Shown one piece after another: positions 36,555 to 38,593 of a stretch of DNA of 38,593 nt. The notes under the pieces were generated by a model. The model ran no database searches. It saw only the letters and a program-made list of their open reading frames with translations, and was not told where the DNA came from. The position numbers and the translations under genes are program-made. How positions within the stretch are numbered: position 1 is the first letter of the stretch; each line of letters starts with the position of its first letter. The stretch spans positions 1-38,593 of the forward strand of contig JARKVN010000016.1 of assembly GCA_029851645.1 (NCBI GenBank), given 5' to 3'. Source of the DNA: Cellulosilyticum sp. (GTDB lineage: Bacteria > Bacillota > Clostridia > Lachnospirales > Cellulosilyticaceae).

Positions 36555-37338
36555 ACACTTAAAGAAAACTTTTAACTCAGGAACCGTTAATGAAAAGGTA
36601 GCAATGAATGATATTAACTTAAAGTTAGATAAGGGAGATTTTGTTACGATTATTGGTTCTAACGGAGCTGGAAAATCTACACTATTTAATTTGATTAGTG
36701 GACATTTTTTGTCTGATGAGGGTCAGATTTTATTAGATGGTAAGGATGTTACCTTTATGAAAGAACATAAAAGAGCTAAGGACATTGGAAGACTATTTCA
36801 AGATCCTTTAAAGGGAACAGCACCTTCCATGACCATAGAAGAAAATCTTGCTTTGTGTTATATGAGAAGTACGAATAGTGTTTTAGGATTAGGGATTAGA
36901 AAAAAAGAAAGAGAATTATTTAGAGAACGATTAGCACAGTTAGATTTAAACCTAGAAAACAGAATGAAAACGAAGATGGGCCTACTTTCAGGAGGACAAA
37001 GACAAGCTGTTACTTTATTAATGAGTACACTAGTTGTACCTAAACTGCTCTTGCTAGATGAACATACAGCGGCACTTGACCCTGCCACAGCAGATAAGGT
37101 GTTAAAGATTACGAAAGAGATTATTAGTGAAAATAATATCACAGCTATGATGATTACACATAATATTCAATCTGCATTAGACCTTGGGAATAGGACAATC
37201 ATGATGGATAATGGACAGATTGTTTTAGACATTAAAGGAAATGATAGGGCTGCCTTAACAGTACCAGACTTATTAGAATTATTTAAAAAGGAAAGTCATA
37301 AAACTCTAGATAATGATAGGATATTGTTAGCTCAATAG
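36538..37338 (+). CDS. trpZ: ABC transporter ATP-binding protein (TrpZ-like)
   Basis: Walker A 'GSNGAGKST', 'LLSGGQRQAVTLLMSTLVVPKLLLLDEHTAALDP'. Overlaps the permease end. Confidence 0.9.
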   Translation: MMLEIKHLKKTFNSGTVNEKVAMNDINLKLDKGDFVTIIGSNGAGKSTLFNLISGHFLSDEGQILLDGKDVTFMKEHKRAKDIGRLFQDPLKGTAPSMTIEENLALCYMRSTNSVLGLGIRKKERELFRERLAQLDLNLENRMKTKMGLLSGGQRQAVTLLMSTLVVPKLLLLDEHTAALDPATADKVLKITKEIISENNITAMMITHNIQSALDLGNRTIMMDNGQIVLDIKGNDRAALTVPDLLELFKKESHKTLDNDRILLAQ

Positions 37339-37358
37339 GTAAGAAGTACACAGGAGAT

Positions 37359-37395
37359 TTCATGCAAAGTGAATAGTGTTTCACATAAAGTGAAT
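37359..37395 (+). repeat. Two tandem dyad elements TTCAnnnAAAGTGAAT upstream of rlmH
   Basis: TTCATGCAAAGTGAAT (37359-37374) and TTCACATAAAGTGAAT (37380-37395), 21-bp period. Confidence 0.5.
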
Positions 37396-37444
37396 GATAG
37401 GTGTTATAAGAGACTAACCAATAGACTAACATAGGAGTGAATTT

Positions 37445-37924
37445 ATGAAGATAGAATTAATTTGTGTTGGAAAACTTAAAGAAAAATATCTTGTACAGGC
37501 TATAGATGAGTATAGCAAACGATTAAGTCGCTACTGTAAGCTTAATGTGATTGAATTAGCAGATGAAAAAACACCAGATAATGCTTCGGAAAAAGAAGAA
37601 CTAATGATTAAAGAAAAAGAAGGCGAGAAAATTCTTGCAAAAATCAGTGATTCAGCTTATGTTGTGGCATTAGATCTACAAGGAAAAATGCTTTCATCAG
37701 AAGAGCTAGCAGCCTTTATGGCAGACTGCGGAGTAAGAGGAAACAGCCATTTAGTCTTTGTTATAGGCGGGTCCTTAGGACTTTCAGATACTGTAAGACA
37801 GCGTGCTAATTATAAATTGTGCTTTTCTAAAATGACGTTTCCTCATCAATTATTTAGAGTCATGTTATTAGAGCAAATTTATAGAGGGTTTAGGATTAAT
37901 AACGGTGAACCATACCACAAATAA
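37445..37924 (+). CDS. rlmH: 23S rRNA (pseudouridine1915-N3)-methyltransferase RlmH
   Basis: '[42 protein letters not shown]', '[55 protein letters not shown]'. Confidence 0.97.
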   Translation: MKIELICVGKLKEKYLVQAIDEYSKRLSRYCKLNVIELADEKTPDNASEKEELMIKEKEGEKILAKISDSAYVVALDLQGKMLSSEELAAFMADCGVRGNSHLVFVIGGSLGLSDTVRQRANYKLCFSKMTFPHQLFRVMLLEQIYRGFRINNGEPYHK

Positions 37925-37961
37925 GGGCGGTTTTTTATGGGAAATGATAAAATAAATGAAG

Positions 37962-37986
37962 GTGGAGATTGCTCTGCCTTTTTTAT
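37962..37986 (+). terminator. Probable rlmH terminator
   Basis: AAGGTGGAGA-TTGC-TCTGCCTTTTTT, an imperfect stem with T-tract. Confidence 0.5.
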
Positions 37987-38089
37987 TTGTGTTGGTAATA
38001 AACCTTTACTTTATAATGATAGGTAAAATATAATATTGAATAGTAGAGAAGAAAATATGAAAAACTACTGATAAAAAAGGAGTCGTGAG

Positions 38090-38593
38090 ATGTTAAAACC
38101 ATTTTTAAAGTGGCCTGGTGGAAAGAGTGACGAGTTAGAAATTATTCATAAGAATATGCCTAATAATATTAGAGACTATGTAGAACCATTTTTAGGTGGT
38201 GGAGCATGCTTATTATCTTTAACCCAAGATAAATATAGAATGGCGTATGCTAATGATTTGGCAAGTGAACTTATTGATTTTTATAATATGATAAAAGAAA
38301 AAAATGAAAGATTTTTTAGCTATGCACTTGATATATGGAATTATTGGGCAAGTATGGAATATTGCTCAGAAGAATTATATGAAACTATTAGGATAATATA
38401 TAAAGAGTATAAAGAAAGTATTTCATCTGATAAAGATAAAGTATTGAAGCAGCAAGTTAATCAATTGGTTGAAGATAACTTACAGTTATTGTTGAGAAAA
38501 CTACCTGATAGTTTGAAAATAGATGAGAAAAGATTAGTAAGTGAGTTTAAAAAATCTATTTTGTCAAAATTGAAGAATATAAATAGAAAAGAG
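38090..38593 (+). CDS. D12-class DNA adenine methyltransferase, 5' part (continues past window)
   Basis: My translation: MLKPFLKWPGGKSDELEIIHKNMPNNIRDYVEPFLGGGACLLSLTQDKYRMAYANDLASELIDFYNMIKEK... SAM motifs 'FLKWPGGK' and 'EPFLGGGA'; RBS aaaaaggag. No stop before the window end, so missing from the ORF track. Confidence 0.85.
   Translation, partial: MLKPFLKWPGGKSDELEIIHKNMPNNIRDYVEPFLGGGACLLSLTQDKYRMAYANDLASELIDFYNMIKEKNERFFSYALDIWNYWASMEYCSEELYETIRIIYKEYKESISSDKDKVLKQQVNQLVEDNLQLLLRKLPDSLKIDEKRLVSEFKKSILSKLKNINRKE

Noticed and set aside
1-38593. Search for CRISPR arrays, tRNA/rRNA genes, phage or IS genes
   Set aside because: None recognised by eye; tRNA and short IS remnants cannot be fully excluded without tRNAscan/ISfinder runs.

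Overview
Low-GC Firmicutes chromosomal window, probably Clostridia/Lachnospiraceae-like (inferred from content). It encodes mostly housekeeping, transport and sporulation genes. In order: 3' part of a sensor histidine kinase; aroB-like; HIT; NUDIX; a structured ~400-nt leader in front of a MutS2-like ATPase that lacks the Smr domain; MarR plus a heterodimeric ABC exporter; an apparently truncated HerA-type N-terminal domain protein (minus strand); tcdA; L,D-transpeptidase; MATE; a Zn-finger flagellar-operon-like protein; TetR, a small ORF and oleate hydratase; a polar amino-acid ABC transporter; cca; DUF4340; a spore-coat/sporulation block (CotS-like, PEGA, yabG, SPOCS-LysM) leading into ispE and GntR; phosphosugar mutase; 5'-nucleotidase; a T-box (probable Trp specifier) in front of a trpXYZ-type ABC transporter; rlmH; and the start of a D12-class adenine methylase that runs off the window and is absent from the ORF track. 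The best candidates for something undescribed are: (1) the mutS2-like leader, with an 11-aa uORF, mutually exclusive hairpins, two tandem terminators and a 15-nt long-range complementarity, suggesting a drug- or ribosome-stalling-regulated ribosome-rescue paralog; (2) a possible accessory island starting right after rlmH; (3) a stand-alone HerA-family N-terminal domain next to two perfect DnaA boxes. No CRISPR, rRNA, tRNA or intact transposase was seen. All family assignments come from reading the translations; no database search was run.
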